Positions 33,973 through 45,760 of a stretch of DNA of 64,000 nt are shown here, one piece after another. Source of the DNA: Cryoendolithus antarcticus (Eukaryota; Ascomycota; Dothideomycetes; Cladosporiales; Cladosporiaceae); assembly GCA_002077065.1 (NCBI GenBank), contig NAJO01000002.1:558001-622000 (forward strand). Direction: 5' to 3'. A model generated the notes under the pieces. It saw nothing but the letters and a program-made list of their open reading frames with translations. It was not told where the DNA came from and made no database searches. How positions within the stretch are numbered: the first letter of the stretch is position 1; every line of letters starts with the position of its first letter. Both the position numbers and the translations under genes were made by a program.

Positions 33973-36881
33973 TCATCCAATGCGAACCGACCCAGATGCT
34001 GGTCTACCCTTGCCGGAAGTCTCCTCCAATGCTGCGAAGTAGATTTTCTCATTGATTCCATAAATGCAATCGGCGTCGGGCTCGATATCTTCATCAATTG
34101 GCCCCTCAAACCCCCAATGCTTCCCCAGCCAACAGCCACTCGTAGCCTTGAATGGTCGTGATACTACGTTCTTCAGTTGGTAAAGTCGGTGCGTGCCCGC
34201 CGTAAACTGCTTGTGAGCGCTACGCCAGAACTGCATCAACTCGCGTAGGCACTCCGTCCCGCCAGCTATGCCGTCCAGTGTAGGCCCCAGATTGCTTTCG
34301 GGACCACCAGCCCCAACAATGTCAATAGCTGACACCGTGGCATAGCCTGCGAACGGCGTAGAGAATGTGAAAGTGTGCGACTGTCCTGGCACTGGCTGTG
34401 AGATGTTACGGCGAGAGGCTTGGAGATCGCACATGATCCGTAGGACCTGATGTGAGCTCTTGTGAGCGATCTGAATGTTGCGCGGCACGAGATCAGGTGC
34501 CAGTGTATGGCGAAGGCAGCGACTAAGCTTGAGCAGGATGAAGTGGTGAAGCGTGTGGATGGAGACGAAGATCCCAGCGTAGCCGCCCTGGATGGCGCGC
34601 TCGAGGTTGCCGTAGCTGTACTGCATGTGTTCCGGGAGTCGTGAGACCCATCCCTGGAGTGCAGTCTCGGTCTCGTTGTACGCAATCTCGTAAGCTTCTC
34701 GGTACGTGTTGCTGTCATGGTGCGTGCTCCGGTGTATAAACGCCATGGTATTGCCCCAGATAGCCGAGATCAGGACAAGCCACGCCATTGGGGACACTGG
34801 ACTTGCAGCGGTAAGTATCGAAATAGTTGGGTCCAAGGTGTGATTGTTGTAGAACGGTGCATCGGAGGGCTGACTATTTTCAAACATGTCTTCCCGACAG
34901 GGTAGACGCAGATAGATGTCGCCCGTGTTGATTGTGCAGCAAAGACCACCAAGTAGTCCGTTGTATCGATCCATCAGAAAGCCAGACCAGAAAGTGCGCC
35001 GCCTGCATTCTGCGATCTGTTCCTTCGTGAATCCGTACACATAAGATTCTGGTCGCAGCTCACCGTCTTTTGTGGTGGCCACTTTGCATCCTTCCTCATC
35101 ATTGTACCGCAAGGCAGTCAGCGCCGAGACAGCGAGCCCGCAGAGGTCCCATGATAGACCGTCTGTACCCTTGGCGAAGTTACAGAGGCTGAGTATCAAA
35201 CGGGTCTGAACCAGTGGAAGACCAAAGGAGCCAATCTTGCTAGCTGCAGCGTGCGAAGCGATCTGAGCACACTTGTCGCCGAGCGTAGCTACTTCCTGAC
35301 CTGCGAAGATAGACCCCATGGCCAACATCGCATAGAGCACCATTCGCTCATTTTGGCACTGCTCACCTTCCTTGCGAGCACGCGTCACCCAAGTCAGGAA
35401 GGCATGTTGTGGAAACATGCTGTAAGTAGCACTGTTGACGTGAGCAAAGTAGAGATCCAACAAGCGCATAGTGGTGGCCGGGTCGATAAAGTATGGGTCC
35501 ACCTTCCAGTCAAATCGGCTGTGATCCGAGAATTGGGAGACCGCTGTTGGCACTGGGTTCGATGGAGGGAACGATGGTACCGGACCTCTAGTGTGTCCAG
35601 ATGGAATCACAGGTGACGCGGATCGATGCTTCTTTGCAAATGTAGGTTGTGCCAGAGGATCATCTTGCGCGTGCCTCTTGGCTGCATTCTCTTGAGCTGA
35701 AGCATTGTGTCCGGCTGTTGCGTCCTGCTCCATGCCGTGTGCTGTCTGGGGTGTCGGATCCGAAACGCGCTCTGCCGGACGGCTTTGTGGAGGCGAGCCT
35801 GCACTGGACCAGGTAGTACTTGCACCTTCAGTCGACGAGGGCTGGTTAGGTGCCCTAGTCCTTGTCAGCGCGAGGCCCAATCCTGAAGATCACTTACTAC
35901 GTACCTCCGACAGATTCTTTTCGCCTTTTCGCATTGGAGACAGCTGCTAGCGCCAGGCTCGCACTTGATCTTCTTCTCCCGACAGTCAAGACATGCCAAT
36001 GCAAGTCGCTTTCTGGGCTTGTTGGCCTTAGTGAGACCCCACTGGGGATTTACAGTGTCACCGTCCACATGCGTTGGAATGCGGAAGCCACCCTCGTAGA
36101 CATGATAGCTTCCCTCCGGATAATCCTTGATACCAAGATACTTCCGCGACGACTCGGCGCCAGTCGGCGTGAAGGGTGGGTGGCCTAGTCGGTCATGGGA
36201 CACAATGGAAGCCCTGTGAGCGAGTTCCTCGCTGGTGAGGGGGGTATATGGGCTTGTTACACTCTGTGTGATATACGAGCTTGTGGACTGCTGTCGTGGT
36301 CTGTCATGTCTTGCATCCATGTAGTCCCTACCATTGTGCTGGTACGGACCATAAGGGGACACAGGAGGTGGTCCCGAGCGCATCGGTTGTGCCTCGGCGT
36401 ATTGCAGCTCGGGAGCACGCTCGTGTGCATCAGGATAGATCCGGCGTGGGTCATGGAGAGCCTGTAGAGCGAAAGGGAGATGTTCCCTCCCTTGGATCTG
36501 CGACCCTGTGTCCTGGCTGCGATGCTCCGCGGTTTGCATCAGTGGCGGTCCTGGTGTCCATGCCAAATGCATCTGTGATGGAGATGGTCTTGACACTGGG
36601 GAGAGTATGTCGCGGAGTCCCGGGAGTGTAGGCCCAGACAGTCTGTAGCCCTGTCCAGGATGGCCAGTTGGTGTGTGCACACTTCGCGATCTCTCCTCAT
36701 GGAAGGAATGCGCTGCAGCGCCGTTCATGTGGTGCCCCGGATGTGGCTCTATTGGCCGTGGCAGATCCATCGGCTGACGAAGTCCCATTGATCGCGGAGC
36801 GCCGTCGTAGTAAGGGCCTCGCTGTTCGTGCGGCAAAGGCTCTCTAGATACCTCCGATCGGCTTGCTGGGCCAGCATACAT
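33973..36881 (-). CDS. Zn2Cys6 transcription factor with fungal_trans domain
   Basis: Binuclear zinc cluster regulator of pol II genes. Exons 36881-35905 and 35860-33973 give 954 residues; the 44-nt intron (GTACGT ... GCTGACAAG) directly follows the zinc cluster. The N-terminal 250 residues are disordered and Pro/His/Arg-rich, with GLRDILSPV. The cluster is C-x2-C-x6-C-x6-C-x2-C-x6-C (starting CLDCREKKIKCEPG) preceded by the basic KANKPRKRLALA. It is followed by an acidic, Pro-rich linker. The fungal_trans domain spans about residues 430-700 (LDLYFAHVNSATYSMFPQHA, RRRTFWSGFLMDRYNGLLGG). Unusually, the zinc cluster is near residue 310 rather than at the N-terminus. The regulon is not known to me. 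Its upstream region is exceptionally long and gene-free. Confidence 0.9.
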
Positions 36882-39800
36882 TGCTGGAGAGGCAAGAGGG
36901 ACGTATAACCGTCCGGTGTCGGCGACTGCCGACGAAGTTCTGCAGGATCAGCAACGGAGCAGTGTCACAATCCTCATGAATGGCGAGCTTTTGGGGAGCT
37001 GGTAACGGAGACAGAATTATTGATCTGATGTCGCGCCGATAAGACACCTAGTATGAGTTGTCCGGAAGAGGCAGGGTCACTCAAAGGTGGCGATAGGCAT
37101 GTAGAGATCTCTAGAATCGCAGACCGAGCGGTCAGTGTCCCTGGAGTGATTCCTGGGCGCCAGATGCCTTGGTGCAGTGATGGAGAATCACCCAATATGC
37201 ATAGTCGTGGCGTAGCCCAGTGGAGTAGGAAATCCCGCCCGTGAGAGCGTAATGGCCAGTGACTTGATCGAATGTAACGCAGGTCTTGCAACGCGCCAGA
37301 ATATGCGTAGAGCTATGGTAGAATGCACCAGCTGACGAGTTGACCAGGCGGACGTCCAGAAACTCTAGTAGAAGGTAAGTAAAACCGTAGAGCGGCGTTG
37401 CGGCACGAAAGCTCGCGGAGTGGTGGGCAGGTGGTTCCCGATCGCCCAAGAACGAGAGAGGAAGGAGGGCAAAGATCCGCACCGCAACGTCGAGGGCAGA
37501 GCAGGTGACCTTTGATACCAGGCGAGATGGTCACCAAAGGTCCAACGACCTCTCTTGGAATTGCAGTTGAGCAGATGAGAGGAAGATCCTCAGGGATTAT
37601 TGCAAGCCCAGCGGCAGGTAGTAGCCTCACAAGCGAAAATCACCAAGGGTTCATCTGGATGCCTGCTAGTGGCCGGCTCTTGTTGACCGCCGCATATTGC
37701 ACTCCATGTCGTCGCAGCCAACACGATTGTCTTCCGAGACGCTAGATGGTAGCCGGACCCTTTGCTATGTTGAGCGTGCAGGTCTCCAGAGAGGTGGCCA
37801 GGATGAATTCGCTAGCCTGCCCAGCCGCTCTGCGACTGCATTGGTAGCTCGGTAGGTGCACGCCATGACTCTGCATGAGCCACTAGCAATTCAGAGCGTG
37901 GAGGCAACGGCAGGCAATGAACGGCGATCATGCACGGCGCAGACGAATGTCCCTGCACCGTGCATCTCGTGCCGGCATGAGAATGGGGAAATAGAGTACG
38001 GCTGATGGGGGGGCTGCTTGTCACACCACACATGATCGTAATGACACCCATGACGGCCTGTATCACGAATACGGCCTCGCCATCAGTCAACAATGTTCAG
38101 GACCATGCAGAGTTCAAAACAGCATGACAGGGGTACGCCTGAGATGTTTCCCTATCGACGAGCATCTCGTGGGGAGCACGCTACAGGGAAGAGGTGCCGT
38201 AACGTGTCCCACGGGAGTGACATGCATACAGACACAACAGGGTCTCCGATTGACTCCCAAAGCAAATGTCTCAGATGGCTGTCATGTGCCAGAATGTATG
38301 GGCATCACCACTTGTGGGCGATCGCTCGTCCAATACTATCCCACGCGATCGATGACTACACCACAGGACCTGCTGCCCGCATCGTTCAATGAGGGCCGAA
38401 GACCCGGGCAGAATACGATACGCTCGCCTATTGCGCCAGTAATTGCGTGCACACTCCACATGCATCAAAGAAGGGCAAACGCCACGGCATTCTCGAGCGC
38501 TAGGATGCTAGGAACGCAATGCGCGTGCGCGCTCATGCACGCTCAGCCTACCGATAAGCCAATCGAACGAGTCCCGGACCCGCAAATCAACGCCCTGCTC
38601 AGGGGAGCGTTGCGCACCCGGGGCGGAGGCTTCGGTCGTCGGCTCGTCCACATCTGCTGGTCCCTGGTGACGCAGGAGGATTCCCGTGACAGCCAAAAGT
38701 TACTTTGGTGTATTCAGTACCAAGCATGCACGACTGGCATGTTCATCATGAATATCATGCGACGAGTGTAGGAGATCCACATAACGATCGCCTCGCCCAG
38801 ACAACATGCCCTACAGCATCTCGATCGCTCAGTCCAGTCGTGCCGCCCTCGAAGATCAGCTTGCGGTGACCAATGTCGACCGGTCCAGACATGTTGTTCG
38901 ATACACTACTACGCTGGTAGCGGATCCTTCTGGGAGGAGATCTTGAACTGTAAATACCAATGCCACACGGAGCGACCGAGCCTGTGGGGACTCTGGGGGG
39001 CGCTATGCCTCATGACAGCTGCTCCGAAGATGGCGTCACCCAAGCGTGAGCTTAGATTTGACTCTGCGGGAGATGGTCTCTAGTTCGACACGTATCGAAC
39101 TCAATACGCGACGTGCATACCAGACATTGTTGACGAAAATCCTGATCGACTAGCTCCTAGGCGCGAGTGTCGTCGCTAGGGTTGTAGTTCCAAGGCTATT
39201 GACCACGCGCGAGACATGAGACGAGCAAATCATCCCATTGTGAGGCACGATAGTACTGCGTCTCTCGGACTGCCTTTCCAAAGTCTAGAGATACTTATGC
39301 TGCTCTAGTAGTTGCTGCGCATGTCACTCCGCGCCCTTGCGTACGATATGCATGTCGAGAATACGTATGGATTTCGATGTCAAGTCGATTGCTTGCTTTC
39401 TACTAGGGTGCACTGAATAGACTCTCAAGTCAGGAGCTTATCCCATCAAGACCTTCCCACTTCGCGAGAATGTGGGCAGAAAAGCCCCCGTTACCTTGGA
39501 TCTCGATGCTGCGTTTGCGTTTGCGGATGCCCAACATGACAATAGACCGCCGCTGCGTCGGTGTGATCTAGCTCAAGCATGCTGTGGAGCTGCATAGGCG
39601 TGTCCACGGTTCCGAACTACGCCGGACACGAGCAAATCCACTGTGGACCTTTGCTGTAGTGCTTCGTTGAGTGCCGGAAGTGTCTCGAGAAAACCGTTCG
39701 AGTCAGGAGGAACGTGCCTCTGCCGATGTTGGTGCTTCATGGAGGTTTCGCTTCCTTCGGCTCGTCAAACTTTACGGGCTCGGCTCATTAGGGCTCATGA

Positions 39801-41704
39801 CGGGGTCAAGGATGTGATGAAGCATAATAGACCACTTTTTCCGTGAACCAGGTCGGTCCTTCTTGCAGTGCTTCTAGAGTCGAGCACAAGACTATGGCAC
39901 ATCGTTGCTGGGTTATCGGCCGTTGATCGAACATGAGACGAACGAGCGACTTCCGCTGCTCACAACCTACAGTCACCTTCATGCTACTACGATTGCCAAT
40001 GCTACTTTCCAACGTGAACTCTCGTGGCCTGTAGTGCCAAGATAGTTCTTCCGTAGCGAGTATCCAACGGGTCAGGCCTATACGCTCTCCCACAACATAC
40101 ACCCCGGATGTCTGTTCAATTCAGCCTGTTAACCTAAAGGCTATCCCGTTAGAGGCCTGTCAAGTCTATGTTCGACTCATGATGGCCTGACATGGCGCGG
40201 GAACGTGCGGTTCCGCGCGCTGCACAGCAGTCAGGAAACCCCAGGTCATCAGATCGATAGCTTAATCTACTGTACATGATATGCCACACGCGTGCGCACT
40301 CCAGATAAGTAAACGGCATCCATGGCGCAGTTCCTTGGTCACCAAGCCGACCGCAGGATTGCGCATACCCATCCGAGACATCTGAGACACGGCAGAGACC
40401 GACTAAGACCATTTTAGCAGCTCTGCAGTCGTCGCTTGTGGCTTCGGACTCCTTAGAAATCTCACGATCGCGCATAATGGCTTGATGGCTTCGTGGTTGT
40501 GGCGTGTTGAGGCAGTATAAGTCAAACCTTCTCAAGACCCACGTCCACTGATGCTTCGTGGAGGTCTCGGTTAATATTCCTGCAACGGAGTATCTGCTCG
40601 GCGGCACAGCATGGCTCCAGCGAATGCAACGCGCCATTGGCACGCAGCTCGGACGAGCGCGATCTCCATCATGAGCCTCCCAGTCCCATGCGAAAACGTG
40701 CCCAATCGTAGCTGTAAATCGACTGGGCGTGAACAGATACCACGCCGCATCCAATCATGGCCCAGAGGTCGAACTCACGATCTTCAAACCATCCTTGTCA
40801 GCCAGCCGCCTCTGCCGCTATCCGATCGTAACACTCTATCGGTGGCATGTTGACTACCGAAAGCTACCAAGATCAGTCACATGATCGGAGTAGCACCCTT
40901 ATGTAGCCCAATGTGCGAGGGTGCACACATCGAACCACCAAACCCGGCACGATGGCAGATTCGATATTTCGCTTCGATCGCCATGAGATCTGCATATCCA
41001 GCTTGATCAGCGTCTTGGCAGAGCTACAGTCGCTCAGATCACACCCTCTGCTAATACTCACGGACTTGCGAGCGACGGCACGGCCTGCAGATCCGCCACT
41101 GCGGCGATGTGGTTCAAGAGGTGTGACCAGTGAGAGAGACTGTCGGATTGCGCCGCGCTCCGCTTCTCTGTGTGTTGGCGCAGAAGGTGGGTGCATGATG
41201 CGATCCAAGTCGGATATGGGCTAGTACGTGTCGGTCGCAGAACCACAACCTCGTGCACGGCGACGACGTGATCAAGGACAGGTTATCTTAGCATTCGCGC
41301 TGTAACAAGTTTTGCGAGTCTGACGCCTTTCTTGCGAGGTCGTTGGTGAAATGAAATTTGCAAGCGCGAAGATATGTCTCATCTCGAGTCAAGATGAAGT
41401 TTGTTCATGCTACTACCCAGGACATGGCAACAAGAACAACTGGAATGAAGTCGATTGATCATGGAGCGACCGTGATGGATCGATCTGGTAGAAGATATCA
41501 TCTGGCAAAACGATGTCGTGTCTCTCGAGCGTGCAGCGATGAGAGGTCAACTATACTGAATTGTTTGACAGCAACACAATCGATCTCCATTGGGCTGCGG
41601 GATGCTCAATTAGGTCTGTACAGTCCATGCTAAAATACAGGTTGTAATGCGATACTGTACAGGTAGGCACCCATGGATCAATGTTCTCATCCAACATACT
41701 GCAA
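36882..41704. other. 4.8-kb region without a supportable gene
   Basis: Upstream of the Zn2Cys6 regulator and downstream of SYG1. Open frames (for example 38124-38771 plus, 40149-40754 minus) have composition and Cys/His/Arg content of random sequence and match no family I know. tRNA A-box-like (37213-37223) and B-box-like (40764-40778) strings are isolated. I see no transposon motifs and no low-GC RIP island. It may be an extended promoter, a non-coding transcript or decayed sequence. Confidence 0.45.
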
Positions 41705-44700
41705 TCATGTTTTCCCGCCGGCACCAGCAAGACTCAGCGCTTCCTGCGCTTCCTGAATCTCCGCACGACTCTCATCTTCATCCTCGTCGTCCTGTGAAGG
41801 CCCAGGCTTCTTGTCGTGCTTCTTACTGTTTGGCGCTTCGCCCTCACTTTCGCTACTCCCATCGTCCCCGTCGCTGCCATCGTCTTGGGCATCGTCAAGC
41901 GGCGGTTTCCTCTTTCGCTCGTAATCCTGCTGATGCGCGTTGAGCATAGTACTACCAACGCGACGCAGCGCTCGGGCGATAGGAGAGGAAGCCGCAGTGC
42001 CAGTCTGCCTACGCCGTAGCGAAGCAGCTGCAGAAATGGGTGTGATGCCATGCTCGAGATCGGCACCTGTAGTGCGTGTGGTGTGGCGGCTGAGTTCATC
42101 GCCGGAAGCTGGAGCCGTGCGGGGTCGATGAGAGGTAGGGGATGCTCGAGCCTTGGGTGGCGAAGGCCCAGCTCCGTCGACTTCGACGCCGTGGCCCAAC
42201 ACGCGTGCGTCCAGAACGTCATCGTCTTCAGCCTTCGCGAGAAGGCTCTCACGGCTCCTGTCGTCTATCTCATAGGGCAGTGGAACGTCTCTGCTCGCAC
42301 GGAATCGACCGACATTGGTGCAGTGCTCATTCTCGACTCGGAACAGGGTCCACATGCCTCGACGGCAGACCTCGGAGAAAGCGATCATGAATGACACGAT
42401 AGATGAGTGCTGGGCATCGTAGGCGTAAATCACGTAGAATATCCAGTTGAACCGAAGTATAGGGTCAAGACACATGGCGACGTAGTACCACCATACGTTC
42501 TTGTATGCCAGCGTTTCGCGAAGGAACTTGTGTTTTGCACTCGGCACACCAAGACCTTTTCTACTGTCAGCACAATGTCATCAATGGTTGAGCATCTTGA
42601 CTCACTCCAGTCCATGACCACATCCCAGATGCTGCAATAAATACTGTTGACTGTCGCACAAGTAATGAAGAAAGCAAGCATGGGTGTAGTCTTGTTCATG
42701 CGAAAGGTACTGAGACTCAGAGCGCCGAGAATGGTGAATGTGTACTTTCCGCCGTTGACCAGATGTGGGAACACATTGCGGGTGTCGTAGTAACGCCGTA
42801 GGCACTGCATACCTCGCCAGATACCTGTGGACGTTGTTAATAGTGCGATCTTTTGATCAGACGCAGAAAACACTGACCAGGTAGACATGTCAAGAACCCA
42901 AGTAGTCGTGAGTGCGAGCTATTGCACACATCCGGGTGACTCCAGTGTCGCGCATACAGGCAGAAGAAAACTTCGATGTTGCCCATCGCATAGGTCATGC
43001 TGCAAAACATATCGCCCAGGAAGAAGTCACGAAACTCGACAGGATAGATCCCAGCAAGCGTCAGGCGCCATAGAGAGTACATGAACCACCTCCGGGCTTG
43101 GTGGTAGAAGAACGGAAGCGGAGAGCAGAAGATAAAAAGGCTCAGACCGATCAGCACGACAGGCCAGTCTAGGAGACAGGTCAGCAAAGCCAGCGCATGC
43201 AGCTGTGGTTGATTCCACTACTCACAGATGAACATCTCCATCCCGCCAACTTGCTGGAAATTGAGCCATATGGTGAGACCGAGCAGGAAGTAGAACACCG
43301 CTGGAAGCTATGAAGATTGTCAGAAGCGCTCGTTGTATCTGGAGCTCGTTGTATCTGGAGGAAGTAGCCTACCTCGCTCAGCTCCTTCCAATGCAGCATA
43401 TTCCTGTTGTCGAACTCGAACACAAATTGGTAATTGACCTTCGCCCTAGTGAACGCACGCGCATCCATGACGAAGAAGCCACTCAGGAATACAATCAAAA
43501 AGAACCCTCCATATAGCTGCAGCAAGTAGCTCGTGGTAGTCGACAAGGCGACGTTATCGTTCTGCAGAAGCTGCTCTGCCCCGTACACCAGGCCCTGTAT
43601 CCCGAAGACAGTGCCAGCGGCGACAAATGCTGCCTGTCGCCACATCGATCCAGTGTAGTCGCCCGCTCGTGCAATCTTAGCACGCAGCTTACCGACTGCC
43701 ATCTTGTGATTGCCACGCTCGAAGTATCGCGCATAGAGATCTTCGACGGCGGTAATGTGGCCGTCCACTACGTCCGAATTGACAAAGTAGGCTTTGTTGA
43801 CTTTCTCGGCCATGTAGCGTCCGGCTGGTCGAGCATTGACAGCTTTGTCGTACTTCTTGTTGATCTTGCGGAATGCAGTCCGGTTGAGTAGAGCGTAAGA
43901 TTTGAGCAGCTCCAGTCCACGATAGTACTCCGCAAGTGCCAACTTCAACTTCCGTTTCGCCACACGGTAAGGTACATCCTTCTCTGGAGCCTTGCGAGAA
44001 TAGTCGCGGTGATCAGGAAGGCCCGCTGCATGCGCCTCGAGACCTTTCGGTGCGTCTGGAGTGCCAAGCTTCGCGAGAGCTTGCGAGGTTTTGCCCACGT
44101 GACCAGGGACCAGCTTGTCGACAGTCTGATCTACAGTCTTAGCCACGCTCGCGAGCCAGGGAGCCGCTGACGAGCGGCGGTGAGCCAAAGCCGTGCGGTC
44201 GTCGTCACTGTCCATCTGGTTCGGCGCGGCGACACCGTTCGTCTGCTTACCATTCATAGCACCTTTTAGATTGTGTCGCTCAGCGTACACTATCTCCTCC
44301 AGTCTCCTATTCCGCATGACGTGCAGTTGCTCACGCAAGACTTCCAGGCGCTTGTTCGATTCATTCTCTTTAGTCTTGTAGAAGTCTTCGATCTTCTCCA
44401 GCTGCTTGTCAAGGAACATGAAGGACTCTGCTTGCCGGAAGTCGAGCTCGCGGTAAGCCTCCAGAGCGATGTCAGTAGTCTGAGTACCTGGCGCGTATGG
44501 GCTGGGGAAGCCGCCGGTGAAGACTCGCTTGACGAATGGTCGCAGATTGCCAGGCAAGGAGTTCATCCGCTTCGGCTGAAATAAGCTTTTGTACCGCGGT
44601 GCATCCAACCCGCTCAACGGTGCATTCGGCGCTCCTCCACGTGCATCACCGTTGGTGGACTTATCTCCCTTGCCACCATAGCGGGGAGCTGTGAAGGTGA

Positions 44701-45295
44701 CCGGCTGGTCCACATCCGAGCCAGCGCCTGCTTGCTGTCCCTTCTTCGGTGCATTAGGGTCCAATGCAGGATCCGGCAGCTCAAGCAAAGACGCCTGCTT
44801 CTGCAGCTGTGCCATCGCTGGGCTCTCCTCAGCTATTGGCGGACTACCAATGATGCTCCCATAGCGCATCATGCCGCGTCCTTGCTGCGAGGTCTGACCA
44901 TCGTTGTTCGAACGCAGCGGGCTACGCTCGTTGATCGGTATGCTCTTCGCACTCGCTTTGGGTGTTCGATCGCCATCCTCCTGCCCTTCGTTATGACTGT
45001 TCGGGCTGTCGCTGACGCTCCGGCTCCTCGTATGCATCAACCCTCCTCGAATCTCTGGCACTTCGGCCTGAGATCGCCGTCTGTCCCGGTTGAGCCATGA
45101 GTATACCGGTGCATTGCGAAGGGACTCCGGGCCATTGGTTCCAGCCGCGTTGCCCTTCACAGATCCAGGTGACTTGTCAGCAGCCCGTATCGCGCGCGCA
45201 ACATTCTTGAGCTTCTTCTTCGCATTCTTGTAGTCCAGGTACTTCTCCTGCCATTCAGGTACCAAGCTGTCCTGGAGTTCTTTGGCGAACTTCAT
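41705..45295 (-). CDS. SYG1: SPX-EXS phosphate exporter (Syg1/XPR1 family)
   Basis: Inositol-pyrophosphate-sensing transporter; its animal homologue XPR1 exports phosphate. Five exons: 45295-43373, 43307-43226, 43168-42878, 42824-42606 and 42555-41705, 1121 residues, every junction in phase with GT..AG signals. The SPX domain begins MKFAKELQDSLVPEWQEKYL and continues after a long disordered insert (residues about 60-230) at EAYRELDFRQAESFMFLDKQ and KKYDKAVNARPAGRYM. Membrane helices include MWRQAAFVAAGTVFGIQGL and YLLQLYGGFFLIVFLSGFFV. The EXS domain has LPFFYHQARRWFMYSLWRL, GIWRGMQCLRRYYDTRN and FNWIFYVIYAYD. The cytosolic tail is Asp/Glu/Ser-rich. Intron 1 contains a perfect 16-bp tandem duplication (see findings). 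Confidence 0.95.
43328..43359. repeat. Perfect 16-bp tandem duplication in SYG1 intron 1
   Basis: The unit gctcgttgtatctgga occurs twice head to tail and makes up about half of the 65-nt intron (43308-43372). Without one copy the intron would be 49 nt, the common size here. Confidence 0.9.
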
Positions 45296-45760
45296 CTCCG
45301 CGTTTGTTATTGGCGCATATCGCAGCGCGATGCCATGCGATGAAGTCTATGCTGTCTGAAAATGATGGCAGATGAGAAGTTCACCTACCTTTCTGAACTC
45401 TGCAGACTTGCAGGCGCTGTTGCTAACAACATAGGAGCTCGTCGACGGCAGGAGCTTGGCTTCCAAGCAAATGGCCGAAGTTGCTCTTGGAACGTGCATG
45501 AATTCGCCCGGGAATGACGTTTGCCTGAGTCGCTACACCCGAAGAACTGACGGCATCAAGAGAGTGTGAAATATTGCCACTTAGGACAATGGAAAAGCAG
45601 AGGGAGTCATGCTACGTAAAAAGAAATGAAGTGAGAGGGCCAAGGTCAGCGTACGTGGCCGCCACGGCGCCTCAGCATTGACTTCACATCCCAAACTCCG
45701 TCGACACGCGAGAACCACACGGCCAAGTAATTTCTCGGCTGGTCATGCCGAAATATATAT
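45296..45760. other. Intergenic, SYG1 promoter / NOB1 3' end
   Basis: No gene or named site is seen. Phosphate-responsive sites were not recognised. Confidence 0.45.

Noticed and set aside
37213..37223. Perfect A-box TAGCCCAGTGG
   Set aside because: The downstream tgatcgaatg is a poor B-box and the T-stem does not pair.
38124..38771. 215-codon plus-strand open frame
   Set aside because: Composition is rich in Cys, His, Arg and Thr without domain-like blocks; no family resemblance.
38800..39083. ATG-less frame with a cysteine-rich stretch (ACGDQCRPVQTCC) suggesting a small secreted protein
   Set aside because: No start codon, signal peptide or splice signal that supplies one; about 90 open codons is within chance for this length of sequence.
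40149..40754. 201-codon minus-strand open frame
   Set aside because: No conserved motif and composition like random sequence.
40764..40778. B-box-like ggtcgaactc on the plus strand / GAGTTCGACC on the minus strand
   Set aside because: No matching A-box at the right distance and no foldable acceptor stem.
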